Below, one piece after another: positions 1-11,639 of a stretch of DNA of 64,000 bases. The notes beneath the pieces are model-generated. The model saw only the letters and a list, made by a program, of their open reading frames with translations, made no database searches and was not told the origin of the DNA. How positions within the stretch are numbered: position 1 is the first letter of the stretch; each line of letters starts with the position of its first letter. The position numbers and the translations under genes were made by a program. Origin of the DNA: Hydra vulgaris (Eukaryota > Cnidaria > Hydrozoa > Anthoathecata > Hydridae); NCBI RefSeq assembly GCF_038396675.1, contig NC_088934.1:7523501-7587500 (forward strand), written 5' to 3'.

Positions 1-1003
1 GCATTACTATTTCATTATTTTTTGCCAAATCTAATCCTTCAATACTAAGATGGGTTTCGTGATTGTCAAGCAACAATAAACAAGGCTTTTCTTTAGTACA
101 TTTTGTATTGCCTACAAAATGTTTTAGATATTTTACAAAGTTTTCTTCTTTCATCCAACCACTTGGATTTGCATCTCCTGCACTTCCTGTTGGGGCACTG
201 ATTAGGAAATGATCTTTAAAGTTTTTACGAGGAAAAATAAAAAAAGGTGGAATGCTATTTCCAATTTTCAAAAGAGCATTTATTGTGCATGCTAATGTTA
301 CAAGAGTTCCTCTTTCAGCTGACGTGGTGGCTCCTACTTGTTTTAATCCTTTTTTCGCAATAACCTTTTTAGGTTGCTGTACAGTAGTTACAGCAGTTTC
401 GTCCATGTTCCAAATGTCATTTGGTGAGAACGAGTATTTTTGCATACAGTACTGCAAATTGCTAAAAAATGATGCAACATTCTGCTTATTGAAACTTGTC
501 GCTCGACTTAAACTAGTAGCTTCAGGTTGCCTAATGGAAATATTTGAATGGCGTTTTATAAATCCTGTAAACCAATCCTTACCAGCTTGTTCCTTTACAA
601 CCCAAGAATTGGGAACCTTCATATTATTTTTAATTGCTAGCTGGAAAGCAAGTTTTTTTACTTCGGTAGGAGTTAAACCAAAATATATATCTGCTGCTCG
701 CAACAGGTAGGTGACCAGTTCTTTTTCTACTTTTTCTGGCAATATCAATCGACTTTTGCATCCTATAACATTCAGGGAGGTGGGGTTTTCATTTTTGTCA
801 ATTAGATCTGCTATAGAACCACGCGATGGGTTAGTAATAATAATTTTTTTACAATAACGTGCTAATGTTCTGTAGTTAATGCCATGGTTTTTTGCTGCTG
901 ATCTAATAGAAATGTTATTAATCTTTACATCTTTAACAGCACACATTATGACATCTCCAGAAGTATAACCTCTATTAGTTTTTCTTTTAAAATTTCGTAC
1001 CAT
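1..1003 (-). CDS. pogo/Tigger-like DDE transposase, 3' end off window
   Basis: An ATG at 1003 opens a frame of 334 codons that runs without a stop to the left window edge. Residues about 10-52 look like a psq-type helix-turn-helix and 85-160 like the CENP-B/Tc5-type second helix-turn-helix. The DDE_1 catalytic core follows: NMDETAV gives the first catalytic Asp (D201) and LLLDNHETH the second (D313); the third acidic residue would lie outside the window. Family knowledge: nuclear cut-and-paste transposases of the jerky/Tigger/pogo group, which duplicate TA. It is the only transposase here with no stop or frameshift in its visible part, so it may be young or domesticated. The start is the first ATG after the 5' leader, and the N-terminal HTH follows at once. 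The plus-strand frame at 252-710 is its antisense shadow. Confidence 0.85.
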   Translation of the reverse strand, partial: MVRNFKRKTNRGYTSGDVIMCAVKDVKINNISIRSAAKNHGINYRTLARYCKKIIITNPSRGSIADLIDKNENPTSLNVIGCKSRLILPEKVEKELVTYLLRAADIYFGLTPTEVKKLAFQLAIKNNMKVPNSWVVKEQAGKDWFTGFIKRHSNISIRQPEATSLSRATSFNKQNVASFFSNLQYCMQKYSFSPNDIWNMDETAVTTVQQPKKVIAKKGLKQVGATTSAERGTLVTLACTINALLKIGNSIPPFFIFPRKNFKDHFLISAPTGSAGDANPSGWMKEENFVKYLKHFVGNTKCTKEKPCLLLLDNHETHLSIEGLDLAKNNEIVM

Positions 1004-1054
1004 GTTTATTACTAAGCAAAGAAAAATATTTGCAAATAATGTAAACAAAACATT

Positions 1055-1058
<4 letters not shown>

Positions 1059-1103
<45 letters not shown>
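1059..1103. repeat. (TA)n microsatellite
   Basis: Uninterrupted TA dinucleotides inside the 5' leader of the pogo element. Confidence 0.95.
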
Positions 1104-1109
<6 letters not shown>

Positions 1110-1148
1110 ACTAAATATAAACAATGCACAAACAAAACAACAGACAGT

Positions 1149-1187
1149 TTTACAAACTAAACAACAGCTAATTGTTTAGTTTGTAAA
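1149..1187. repeat. perfect hairpin, 16-bp arms, 7-nt loop
   Basis: Arms at 1149-1164 and 1172-1187 are exact reverse complements (TTTACAAACTAAACAA). It lies in the pogo leader and has no terminator or RNA-gene context. Confidence 0.85.
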
Positions 1188-1950
1188 CAAAACAATAAAC
1201 AGTTGAACTTCTGTAATCCTTTTTCTATAATTATACTAAACATTGGATCGCAATCTAAAGTTATGCACGTTGAAATAAAAATAATTTAGATTACAGATAT
1301 TTAGTTAAACAAATATAACACTTTCACTTTAGATTTTTAAATAATATCTTAAACATTAAAATAATGCGGACAAATAAATAAAGCCACTAAATAATCTGCA
1401 AGCGGCGTTTAATTTGCAGCGCATGGAGTCGAGGCAATTGTGACAACCATCCCCATATATTTTGTGACAAGCAACCCCTTCTGAGTAAGTTGCTGGACAC
1501 CTGTACATTTACCTAAAAGCGTGAGAATTTCATGATAATTTTTTATGGATTAAGTTACTCAAATGAATAAAGTACTTTATAAATCTACATTCAAAACACA
1601 ATAAAATAATTTTCGTTTGGTAAAAGAAAATTTCTGAGTAGGCGAAATTTAACTTTTTCATATCAAAAACCTATAAAAACGAATAACTTTTCTTCTACAC
1701 GCTAAAAAAAGATGAAAATTACTGTAAAAATGTTTTTTTTATATAACATTTCCATTGTATGATTTGAAATTTCTATATCTTATTTACATTTCCTGTAATA
1801 AACTTTGTGACAACCAACCCGCGTGACAACCTACCCCGCTCTCCCCTACAAGTTGAAAATATAATACTTCTAAAAGTAAGTAAATAATCTTTTCAACTTT
1901 TTTACTAAAGTATATAAGTTGATTAGCATTCTATTTATTGTTGTTAATAA

Positions 1951-2065
<115 letters not shown>

Positions 2066-2112
2066 GTTACTATTTATGATATAAGATAGTTTTGTGTTTG
2101 TAAAAGTTGTAG

Positions 2113-3860
2113 TTATTGATGATTAAATAATACCAATTTACTTAATGTTTTTCTATTATTTTTCTGTGACATTTTCTCAGTGGCTTTTTTTCCCAGATCA
2201 TAAAGTCTGACTTTGCAATAACATTGAGAAATTATTTTGATTAATTTAAAAACATGGTTTTCATTAATACCAGTATCAAACATATGTTCATGCAAGTCTC
2301 TAAATATAACAGATCCTAAACTTTCTAAAACTGAAATAGATATAACTTCTGGGATATTTTTGGACTGTGGCAGTTTTCCAGGAATTGTTGCTAGCATTCT
2401 TGTATATTTTTCATAAGACCACCATTGTTCTTTACTTTAAGAAAATTGGATTCTGGAGCATGTTTTTTAGAACCAAGTTTACAATTTTCAGATATAAATA
2501 TAACTTTACAAAATATTTTAACCTGCTTAATACTTTTTATAGTTATTAAAAATCCAAGGAACCCAGTTTTTCTTGTCGTATGCAACAATCTATGAGATGA
2601 GTCTTGTAAGTTTGAAATATAATCATATGCATCATCAAGAAATTTATCCCATATATGCTTATTACTCATTTTTAGTGCGGATTTATAACCTTTAGCAAAA
2701 GGATTTCTTGAGTTTAAAATGTCAAACAATCTATCAAATATTCTAATAAATATAACTGTTGCATCACTTCCTTGAAACAAGATTTACTTTAAATTTTTGT
2801 TGCCTCCGATTAATATGCGCTAGTCCTAATTTATTTCCAAAGCGTAACCCTTCATCTTCTTGCAGTTTTTGAAGATGAACTATGTATTTCCATGATATTG
2901 CATTGTTTTCGCTATCAAACAAAGCATCACTATCTGCAAAGCAATTTTGAATTAGCTTAAGCATGTGACGAATATCAAGGAGAGTATGAACTTTTTTGTT
3001 AGAGTTGAGAGGATGAGTGAAAAAAGTGTTCATTTTTAAAGCATCAATTGAAACACCAAGGTTTGATAACATGGAAATGTGACATGAGGGTCCATTACAT
3101 GTTAGTGATATGACTTCAACACCAACATCTGTCAAGCGTTTAATAAATAAATTTACAATGTTTGCTCGTTCACCACCATTTAACCCATTTATAAAAAAAT
3201 ATCCACATGGAACTTTCCATGAACTGTTTATACTAACAACCATGAGAACTAGAGCATCTTTTGCAACTGGGGATAAATCATCTTGTATGCTGTTCCCAAG
3301 ATTAACATACCCATTAAATGCTTTTCCATCCCATGATATGTGTTTTTTAATAGCCATTTCATCTAACAAAAGTGAGCAAATGACTTTAGATCCTAACTTT
3401 TCAGCTTCTATAACCTTGTATTTAAGTGCTGCAAACGCTGGCTTTGTAAAACCTGGTTCTGCTGAAACTTTTCCATACCATTTCTTAATTTTTGCTTGAT
3501 GTGGTAAATTAAAGTTAAATATTTTTCACACATAATCATACGCTTTACTTGAATAAAACTGCAGGGTAAGTGCAAAGGATTTGATTTCTTCTGAATATTT
3601 ATATCCTTTACCATGATTTTTACACATAATCATTCTTCTGGCTAGAGCTTGAGGAACTTCTGAAAATGTTTTTAATAGCATTTCTTTACAACTTGATGAT
3701 ACTTTTTGTTTTTGACTTAATATTTTTAAAACTGATTTAAGAGGTGTTATCTTTTTTTTCATTTGAGATTTTTGCTGTTCTGCTTATACCTTCTGTTTCA
3801 AAGACACAACTATTTTGTTTCTACGATCTGTTTTTTTTTTCTGGAGTTAAACTGCAATTG
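2113..3860 (-). pseudogene. P-element transposase-like (THAP9 family) pseudogene
   Basis: Minus-strand homology runs from about 3860 down to 2113 in several frames. In order: a lysine-rich linker with RKYS-like GKGYKYSEEIKSFALTL (near 3620); GFTKPAF; the RNase-H-like core starting SLLLDEMAIKKHISWDGK, whose Asp is a catalytic residue; INSSWKVPCGYF; HMLKLIQN; the FQGSDAT/FDILNSRNPFAKG insertion domain; RKTGFLGFL; and a C-terminal KKATEKM...LSKLVLF. P-family enzymes are GTP-dependent DNA transposases. Breaks: an in-frame TGA at 3526-3528, a frameshift with a missing segment near 2775 (NLVSRK stops and FQGSD resumes at once in another frame), and another shift near 2395. No THAP zinc finger is recognisable upstream. 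It is dead. Confidence 0.85.
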
Positions 3861-5056
3861 TATATTTTAACTTTCATGAAGATAGGTCACAATCACTTAT
3901 TTTAGAATTTTCAAAAGTTGATCTATTAATAGGAACTTTTCTCTATTTCATTTTCTAATATTGAAACGGTGGATTTTTTAAAAATAAAAACATTTTAAAG
4001 TTTATTGACCTCTCTTAGTTTGCTTGCAATGTAAACAAATGGATTTATAGTATAACAAACTTAATAAAATATCAAACGTTATTTTTAAAATCATTTTTAA
4101 AACGAAATTATTTATTATTTTTAGAATCATTTTTAAAATGAAAGATTCCTAGAACATTTCATAGGTGACCTATGAAATGTTCTAGGAATCTATTCACTTC
4201 TTTTACTGTCACTATGTTTTCTTTTATTGCAACCAAATGCAATACACTGTGTCCCTTGCTTTTTGGAATTTTCTCCAGACATTTATAGAATGAACATTGT
4301 AATTATTTTACTGAAAAATATTTATCATTATTTGAAAAAAAATAATAATAATTTTCCATACATTCTATTTATGTTAGATATAAAAAAGCAAAAAGTTAAA
4401 CCACCAAAATAAAGAAATAGCTTGTTCACCTAACAATATTTTAACTAAATAATATTTCTCCCCGGGAAACTAAATAATATTCCTCCCAATATGGCGCTGG
4501 CGAAAATATTTTGGCTTCAAAAATTACGATATTTTATTAGGAGATACGCTATCCAGTTATAATATAGATCAGTGTATTATATCCATCGGGGCGATACAAA
4601 ATAACCTAATGTGTACCTATTTTTGTAAAAAAAAATTAAAGACATATATCATTTGTATAAAAACAATTTTATAAGTAATATTATATTAGATTCTACAAGA
4701 TTTCCTTAAAACAATAGATTCAATTCATACAATTTTGTTCTTTGCTTACTACGTAATATCCTATTCTTTATATACCGCTGTGCTATCAGCGGTCAGCGAT
4801 ACGGTCGGAAACACATTCCTAAATTAGTTATTACAGTATTAGCTATGATACAGTAATAGTGCGTACATGATAGTGCGTTTTTTGTGATGTACATTTTATG
4901 ATAGTATGAATGCATAGTATGAATTGCTTTGTTATTACCGAAATCCTGATTTCTATCGTAGTGTCGTGTATAAAATAATGTGTTTATTCAGTGCAGAATC
5001 AAAATACTGCTATCATTTAAAACTTAAAATTAAGTTAAATAAATTAACAATACATT
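3861..5056. other. AT-rich spacer, no gene seen
   Basis: I find no convincing coding sequence. The stretch contains the perfect palindrome at 4143-4191 and a few short repeated phrases around 4850-4920. Confidence 0.6.
4143..4191. repeat. 49-bp perfect palindrome
   Basis: Arms at 4143-4166 and 4168-4191 (24 bp each) are exact reverse complements around a single G (4167). The flanks do not continue the symmetry, so these are not ordinary transposon termini. Confidence 0.9.
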
Positions 5057-8000
5057 ATGGAGAAAAAAACAAAGGGTGGAGCTAAAAAGCTTCGTATAAA
5101 AAAACTGGTTGATTTAAAGGCTATTGCAAATGACCCAAAACAAACAAAATATCATTTACATCGGTCGTTACATGCACATCTAATAAAATATTTGTTAGTG
5201 AGTTTAAAGAGTTTAGTATACTACACTTATATCAATCTCCTAGACTATACAGTATACTATACTTATTTCAATCATTAATTATATTTATAGTAATATATTA
5301 CATCATATATTCAATTTAAACGAGTTAACTACATTCATTTTTCTTTTATCCTTATTTTATTTTTCTGTAATTACTTTTTCTATTGTGTTTTCAATATTTA
5401 GATGATTGTGTAACGCAAAAAAACACCAAAGTTGCTTAATTGATACTGTTGGAGAAAGTTCTTTGGTGAATAAACTTTTTAAAACTATATATTACCTATT
5501 ACATATTTACTTATTATATTGTGTCTACATTATTTGGTACAGTTGTTATTTTATTAATAAGTACCTACATGTAAAATAGTTTTAGTTTCATAGATTTGTA
5601 AAGTAACGAATTGTTAAAAACTTGTTTAGGTACATGAGGTTAAGGAACATTGCTGTAAGTAAAAAATATTCATTTGTGGTTCCCAAAAACAGTTCAATTA
5701 ATTAAAAAATGGATTTTATGAAGCAACAACCTTATCAATCAACTGTATTGCATAATATTTCATGGTTTCTTTTCAAACTTTTTAATAGGGAGGATCAGAG
5801 AAGTAAAACCGTTTTGAGAAAATGGTTGACGTTAGGATGTTAAAATAATAATGAGGTCAAAGCCTTGTATTGCAGTATATGTATTGCTTTTTCTACATCA
5901 CCAACCAATTTTTCTACTGGCTGCACAAATTTATAAAATATTTATGCAGCTATAGAATCTCACGAAACAAGCAAAGTACATATTTGCGCTGTTGAAAGTT
6001 ATGTTAAAGCATCAAATAATGACAAGCTGAAAAAAGAGTTTATGTATTAAAACAAGTCTTTGAAATTATAAAATTCTTGGGTAAGCAAAACCTATCTTGT
6101 CATGGAACTGGTAACACAGAAGGGTTGTACAAGATGGATGATGTTAATGTTAATAGAGGTAATTTTTTGGGGCTTTTAGAATTTAATGCTGAAAAAGATG
6201 CAATTTAAAAAAAATATTTAAACACTCCTATATTGTCAAGCAAAAAGAGAAAATTAAATCTGGATCAACTGCAAAAATGTGCAAAGGGGAGAGGATCATT
6301 AGTTACACTTTTATCCAAAACTACTGTTAATTAAGTAATTACAGGTATACTAGAAACTATGAGGAAACATATTCATAAAAAAATAAGCGATCAGCAGTTT
6401 TTTATTTCAAGTTTGACAGCACTCAAGATATTGGAGCTGCAGATCAAGCCTTTATCTGCCTTTGTTACTTAAATAATACAGAAATTAAAGAGCGCCTTTT
6501 TGCTATCATTAAAGTAGAAGATTCAACAGGTAAAAGTTTATATGAATTATTAAAAACTTGTTTTGACAAACATAATATAAATATTAAAAATGTTATTGGA
6601 GAATCATTTGATGGTGCTTCAAACATGAGAGGCGAGTTTAACGGTTTGCAGTCTTTTATTAAGCAGCAAAATGAAAATAGTATTTATGTTTGGTGCTATG
6701 CACATATTTTAAATTTGTGTGTTTGCGATACCTGTGACAATATAGTAGCCAAGAGTTTATTTGGATTCTTGAACCGCTTGAGTGCCTTTTTTTCTAATTC
6801 TTATAAACGAATGGACATTTGGAAAAAAAATAAGAAAATTTAAGTATTGAAGTGAAAAAACTTTAAAAGCTTCAAAAATTTGGAGAGACTAGATGGTGGT
6901 CCCGAGAAAAAGCTCTTAAATGGGTTTTTGACGGAGAAGATTGTTTATATCCTACTATTGTTAGTTCTTTAGATTTTATTTGTTCATCAAAAAGCTTTGA
7001 TCAAAATTCAATATATGAAGCAACGACATTAAAAGATAAATTGTGTGAATTCCAAAATATTTTGACAGCCCATTTATTTCTTAAAGTTTTCAATTCTATT
7101 GGACATACATCCAAATATTTACAGTCTGGTAATTTAGATCTTTTAGCTGGTTGGTCAATGGTAGATCAATAGATAGAATTTAGATCTTTTAGCTGGTTGG
7201 TCAATGGTCAAATGGAAAACACAATTGATCAAATTGTGTTTTCTACATTAACCAACCATAAATTTTGATACAATTGTCATTTAAGCAGAAAATTTTTCAT
7301 AAATTATGAACGATAAATTTACAAATTTTGCATTGAATAATAGTATAATTGTGGAAGATAAATTACCAATAATGCGTCCTAGGCATAAGAAACGCAATTA
7401 TGATAAAGTGTGTTCAGATGAATCTATTATAAATCCTTATGATAAGTTTAGAGTAAAAGTTTTTCAATGCACTATTGATCAATTAAAAATCAGTTTTATT
7501 GAAAGATTTTCAAATAATAAGGAAATTATAGCTGATATTCAGTATTTATTGCCAAAGAATTTTTAACCAGAAAATAATTTACGAGAATTAGCATTAAAAG
7601 AATTATCAAAATTATCTTCTATAAGCCATCAGAAATTAGTGTCAGAGTTGAACCATTTTTCAAAAATATATGACAATATTGCAAAGCCTCTGGGTTTTTA
7701 ATACTTTAAAAATTTATAATGATACGTTTCAAGATAATCAAGAGTGTGACAATGACGAATTGGGATAAAATAGATTCAGAAGTTAAAAGTAAAATATACT
7801 TACTTAAACTATACTTACTTACTTAAACTATATTTAGTTATATTTTATGTTTGTGCAAAAATATTTTTTTTTACAGGGTGTAGAAAATCAAAAACTATCA
7901 ATAATAATCATAGCTCAAAATCATGCTTAATATGTCTACAAAAATTAATATACCAGTTAAATATGCATTCACCTACATATTGTAACTTGTATGCAGCAAT

Positions 8001-8265
8001 TGAATTTGTTTTAACACTCTCTGTTACACAGGTTAACTGTGAAAGAGCATTCAGTAAGCTTAAACTAGTTAAAAATTGTTTATGTTCTTCTTTAAATCAA
8101 GACGCATTTAAATCTTTAAATCTTTAAATCTTTTAAATCTTTAAATCTTGAAGCATTCATGCTAATGTCTGATAAAAAAGATATATTGAATGCTATTGAT
8201 TTCCAAGAAATATTGAGTATATTGAAAAAGTCTTCATTATTAAAGAACCATAATGTTATTTATTT
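5057..8265 (+). pseudogene. ZMYM1-like (TTF zinc finger / DUF4371) hAT transposase pseudogene
   Basis: Collinear but frame-broken homology. The ATG at 5057 starts a basic N-terminus (GGAKKLRIKK). A TTF-type zinc-finger region follows at about 5790-6030 (KWLTLG, LYCSICIAFS, ESHETSKVHI), then GNFLGLLEF near 6160, SLYELLKTCF near 6535, GESFDGASNMRGEF at 6598-6640 and WCYAHILNLCV near 6690. The C-terminal hAT dimerisation region is at 8020-8200 (LSVTQVNCERAFSKLKLVKN, then DKKDILNAIDF). These elements encode RNase-H-fold cut-and-paste transposases with 8-bp target duplications. Many stops and frameshifts and a local inverted duplication (7194-7258) show it is inactive. Terminal repeats were not located. 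Confidence 0.8.
7194..7258. repeat. imperfect inverted duplication with 12-bp perfect core
   Basis: GAAAACACAATT at 7215-7226 pairs with 7232-7243 (loop GATCA). TGGTTGG at 7194 pairs with the CCAACCA region near 7252-7258, extending the fold. A direct duplication of the ATTTAGATCTTTTAGCTGG segment lies just upstream (7134-7196). Both rearrangements lie inside the hAT pseudogene. Confidence 0.75.
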
Positions 8266-9384
8266 TAAATATATTTAAATTATAACAAAAATATATAGTA
8301 TTTATGTTATAATTTTTAAATAATAAAATTACTCGTTAATAAATACTTAATTTATCAACTTGTTTACAATGTAATTTTTGTACTACAGATGTAAGCTATA
8401 TAGTAAAAAAATATTTGTTAGTTTTTTTTGGAAATTTTTTTTTTCAAATTTAGTTGTCTAATGTTTTACTTAGTTACTTTCTTCTCCCCTCTCAAAAACG
8501 ATGTCAATTCTCTTCCCTTTCCTCTAAAATAAAAAATATAACATTGATTTTTTTCTGGTTTAGTTATACATTTGCTCTCTATAGTACTAAATTGATGTAA
8601 AACACAATAAATTGTTCTTTCGGATATTGAATAAACAAGGTCGTTTCTGAATTTAAACTTAATTCTCGATGATTCTGCCCTAGCTCCTAATCACCTAACA
8701 TTTATAGCAAAATTATATAAAAATCTGCTCTTAAATGGCGTAAATTAAATTTAAACAAAAAAAATTGCCATTAAATTGTTTAGTTCTTAACACCCCCCTC
8801 GTTTTCAATAACTGTCAAACGTTTTAAAACCCCTTTCCTCTATCTAATAACGTATTTTTTTGATTACCCCAACACTTCGGGCCGATTTTACTTACAGCAC
8901 AGTGGATTGATTGGGTCTCAGTCCGCCCCTGGTATAGGGGAAGCAAAAACGTACGAATTCGAGCAAGCGACAGTAACAGTGAGTACGTACGCGGTTTGAA
9001 AAAAACAACAAGAAATTACAATCTCTTTTCTGCATCTCTCCATAAAACTTAGTTTCTTTTTTTTTAACAAAATGCAATGAATTTCACGAGTTTAAAAAAT
9101 TAATATTATGTTTTTTTTGTTTTTAAAATGATTTTAAAATTTTGTCCGTTGGGGAAGGAGGTTTGATTTTGTAACTAATAAGCGTCAGAGTAACAAAATC
9201 AGTTTGTGCCTTGTCTAATAACATCTTTCCAACAACATCTTTAAATATAATAATGTATAACTAAATTTTTCTAATATCACCTGTAAATACACTGAGATAT
9301 AACAACTCTGTCCAACAAAATCTGAAATTTCATTTATGTTTAATAACATCTGTGTAAAAAGTATATGATTAATAAGTATATGAT
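8266..9384. other. spacer, no gene seen
   Basis: No recognisable coding sequence. The short frames at 8892-9077 and 9215-9439 on the minus strand look random. ACATCT-containing phrases recur from about 9220 onward, leading into the palindrome cluster. Confidence 0.5.
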
Positions 9385-9557
9385 TGTTATACTTAGATAA
9401 TTGTTTATGATTGGAAGTATTTGAACTGTATTTGTACAACTACATCTGTGATGTAGTTGTACAAATGCAGTTATTCTTAACATAATTGTTAAGAATTAAC
9501 TACATCTGTAGAACTTCCAGATGTAGTTGCACAGATGTTGTTATACTTAGATAATTG
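9385..9557. repeat. cluster of three palindromes between direct repeats
   Basis: Three adjacent hairpins: 9431-9446/9450-9465 (16-bp arms, 3-nt loop), 9473-9482/9487-9496 (10-bp arms) and 9498-9508/9518-9528 (11-bp arms). The first and third share the ACTACATCTG word. GTTATACTTAGATAATTG occurs on both sides, near 9385 and 9540. Confidence 0.75.
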
Positions 9558-9644
9558 AAAAGATTTAAAAGAAAAAAGTATATTTGCTTTTAGTTGTGTT
9601 CAGAGAGAGTTTGTTGGCTTTAAGCCATTCAGTGTCATTCAGCA

Positions 9645-10060
9645 AAATGGTTGAATTTTAGTACACTAGATGATAAGTAAATATCGTTTATGTAAATAAT
9701 AAATAATAAAGATCCTAGAAGAGATCCTTGTGGAACTCCGCAGGTAATCTTTAATAATTTAATGCAGGTATTGTCATAAGATACACATTGCTTGCAATTT
9801 TGAAGATAGGAACAATATCATTTAAAATTGTTACTAATAAAATTTAAGTTTTTAAAAAAGTATATAATGGTCCACAGTGTTAAAAGTTTTTGAGACGTTA
9901 ATAAAAACCCCAATAGTATATTGCTTGTTTTCAAACCCATTTGAATTTTCTTTATCTAATTGAATTACTTCATGTTCTGTCGAATGCCCTTATCTAAATC
10001 TTTACTGATTATTCAAGCCGTAGACAGCTTTTTTTTGATGATTGAGCTAAGCAACTTTGA
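9645..10060 (-). pseudogene. LINE reverse-transcriptase fragment
   Basis: Minus-strand remnants of a CR1/Jockey-like RT palm, in protein order from high to low coordinate: a GHSTEHEVIQL-like segment near 9975, GVFINVSKTFNTVDH (motif A, near 9880-9915) and CGVPQGSLLGSLLFIIYIND (motif B, near 9685-9745). Frames are broken and motif C is missing. It is a separate copy from the fragment at 10380-11170, because the palm motifs occur in both. Confidence 0.75.
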
Positions 10061-10379
10061 AACATGAAGAAAACTCCATAATTAAGTACGTTCTTATACA
10101 TAAGGAATGAGGATGCTGTGCAAAGAGTTGCGGTGATTGTAAACTAAAAACAAAAAAATCCAAAACTTTACCCCCCAACCCAAAATAGGAGGGGAATGAG
10201 TCAAGTTTGTTATTTTTTTTTCAATCTTCAAATTAATTTATATTTATTCATAAATTTCGAATTTGATTAAATAATCTCTTGTTGATCGGCTTTTATGACC
10301 TTATAAAGTTTACAGCCCCCTCAATTTGAGGGGAGATGATTCGTTGATGCTTCTGTTACCTATAAAGAGGATCTAATTG

Positions 10380-11170
10380 TTTTTTTTAGCACTACCCCAT
10401 GCAATATTTGCATAGTTTACATGGCATTGAATAATGAGTAATAAAGTTGAATAATGCATAGTCATTTAGAAAATTTCTTGCTTTATACAATACTCAAATA
10501 TTTTTTGATATAGTTTTAGTATGATTTTTTATCTGATAAAAATCTTGTTAGATTTTCATCAGATGAGAAAACACCGAGAAAATTTATGATTTTTGATTGT
10601 TTTATTTGAATATTGTTAATATATATTTGAGGCATATCATTAGGTAAAATATTCTATTTTACCTAATGATATGCCTCCATTTAGTTTTTGATATCCTGAG
10701 TCCAATTAGTTTTTGATATAATCCCTCTTGGAATTTTAATTAGCTCAATGTTCATGCTATGAAAAAAATTTTAAGATACTGGACAGAAAAAGTTTTATGT
10801 CATCATCAAACATTACTGTCATTAAATTTGTCATAAATGAGAAAAAAGAAGTGGTTCTAGTACGGACCTTTGGGGAACACCAAATATTATATTTAGTAAC
10901 TTTGTAGAGGAGGATACATCAATTTAAACAAACTGTTTACAATGCTTAAGTAGCTTTTTGTAATATTATAAAGTTTCCGCTGTTTTCATAGTTTTTAAGT
11001 AAATAACACATAATGTTTAATGAATAATGATAACAATTTTTGGTTTTATGGTATGAAAAGCATAGCGAAGTTAATTAGGCAATACCTCAAGCTCATCCAT
11101 TACACTGTTGACTTCTTTTAGATTTGATTTAAAATTTTTGTTCCCTGGAGTTATTGGGTTTGCAAGGTTT
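10380..11170 (-). pseudogene. second LINE reverse-transcriptase fragment
   Basis: Minus-strand traces in order: GVPQRSVLEPLLF near 10860-10900, FDDDIKLF (the FADD catalytic motif) near 10800, LPxxxPQIYINN...INFLGVF near 10550-10640 and YANIAWGSA near 10395-10420 (thumb/connection region). A 22-bp-arm hairpin at 10629-10677 interrupts the frame. Upstream of about 10920 the homology fades. Confidence 0.65.
10629..10677. repeat. perfect hairpin, 22-bp arms, 5-nt loop
   Basis: Arms at 10629-10650 and 10656-10677. One arm continues the LINE-derived sequence on its left side, so the other looks like a local inverted copy of LINE DNA. Confidence 0.9.
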
Positions 11171-11239
11171 TTACCAACGTTTATAAAAAATTTTCTTATT
11201 TAGCGTATAAACATTTTCGTAATATATTACCATGATCAT

Positions 11240-11416
11240 AATAGCAGTGGTTGCGTACTTGCCTCAAAAACAAAGGATCCGTGATTCAAACCCTACCTCT
11301 GGGCAAGTTTTACAATATAGTTAGTAAGGAGGGGTAACCTTCCTATTAAATGTTCATCCGCGGTTCCCTGTGACAAGACCGTAAAGACTTCTTGGGCACC
11401 TAAATATTAAAAAAAA
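11240..11416 (+). mobile_element. tRNA-derived SINE (family A)
   Basis: Begins within a degraded tRNA-like head with an A-box-like GCAGTGGTTGCG and a B-box-like GATTCAAACCC, followed by a body shared with copies at 25221 and 40748: GTAAGGAGGGGTAA, CCTATTAAATG, CATCCGCGGT, GTGACAAGACCGTAA, GACTTCTT. It ends in an A-rich tail. The first bases of the tRNA head are missing or diverged. Confidence 0.75.
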
Positions 11417-11639
11417 ATCATTATTTTCTTTTTCTATTGAAAAAAAAGTAAAAAAAAAGCAAGGACAATATTGACTGGTAAAACAAATCAAAAACATTAT
11501 TGATCTCTTCCGCCATCATTTACAATTTATTGTTTCAAATCAATATCGACAGCAAGTTAATGCAATCCAAAAAAATGTTATTTGCCACCACCTCGAGTTT
11601 GGTGGACTGTTTTACAATCTGGAATCACAACTTGATATG

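Larger units (their letters stand above)
1..1846 (-). mobile_element. pogo/Tigger-type DNA transposon, transposase-5' end
   Basis: The element end upstream of the transposase is at 1846, followed by TA (1847-1848), the expected target duplication. Read on the minus strand it begins GGGGAGAGCGGGG and then carries GGTTGTCAC motifs. Four 15-base copies of a GTGACAACCAACCCC-like motif occur at 1440-1454, 1464-1478, 1807-1821 and 1823-1837, as expected for transposase-binding subterminal repeats. The other end is beyond the left edge. The 1004-1439 leader holds a TA array and a hairpin but no other coding sequence. Confidence 0.7.

Noticed and set aside
252..710. 152-codon plus-strand frame
   Set aside because: It is the antisense of the pogo transposase, whose minus frame carries the family motifs.
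3110..3499. 129-codon plus-strand frame
   Set aside because: Antisense of the P-element catalytic domain.
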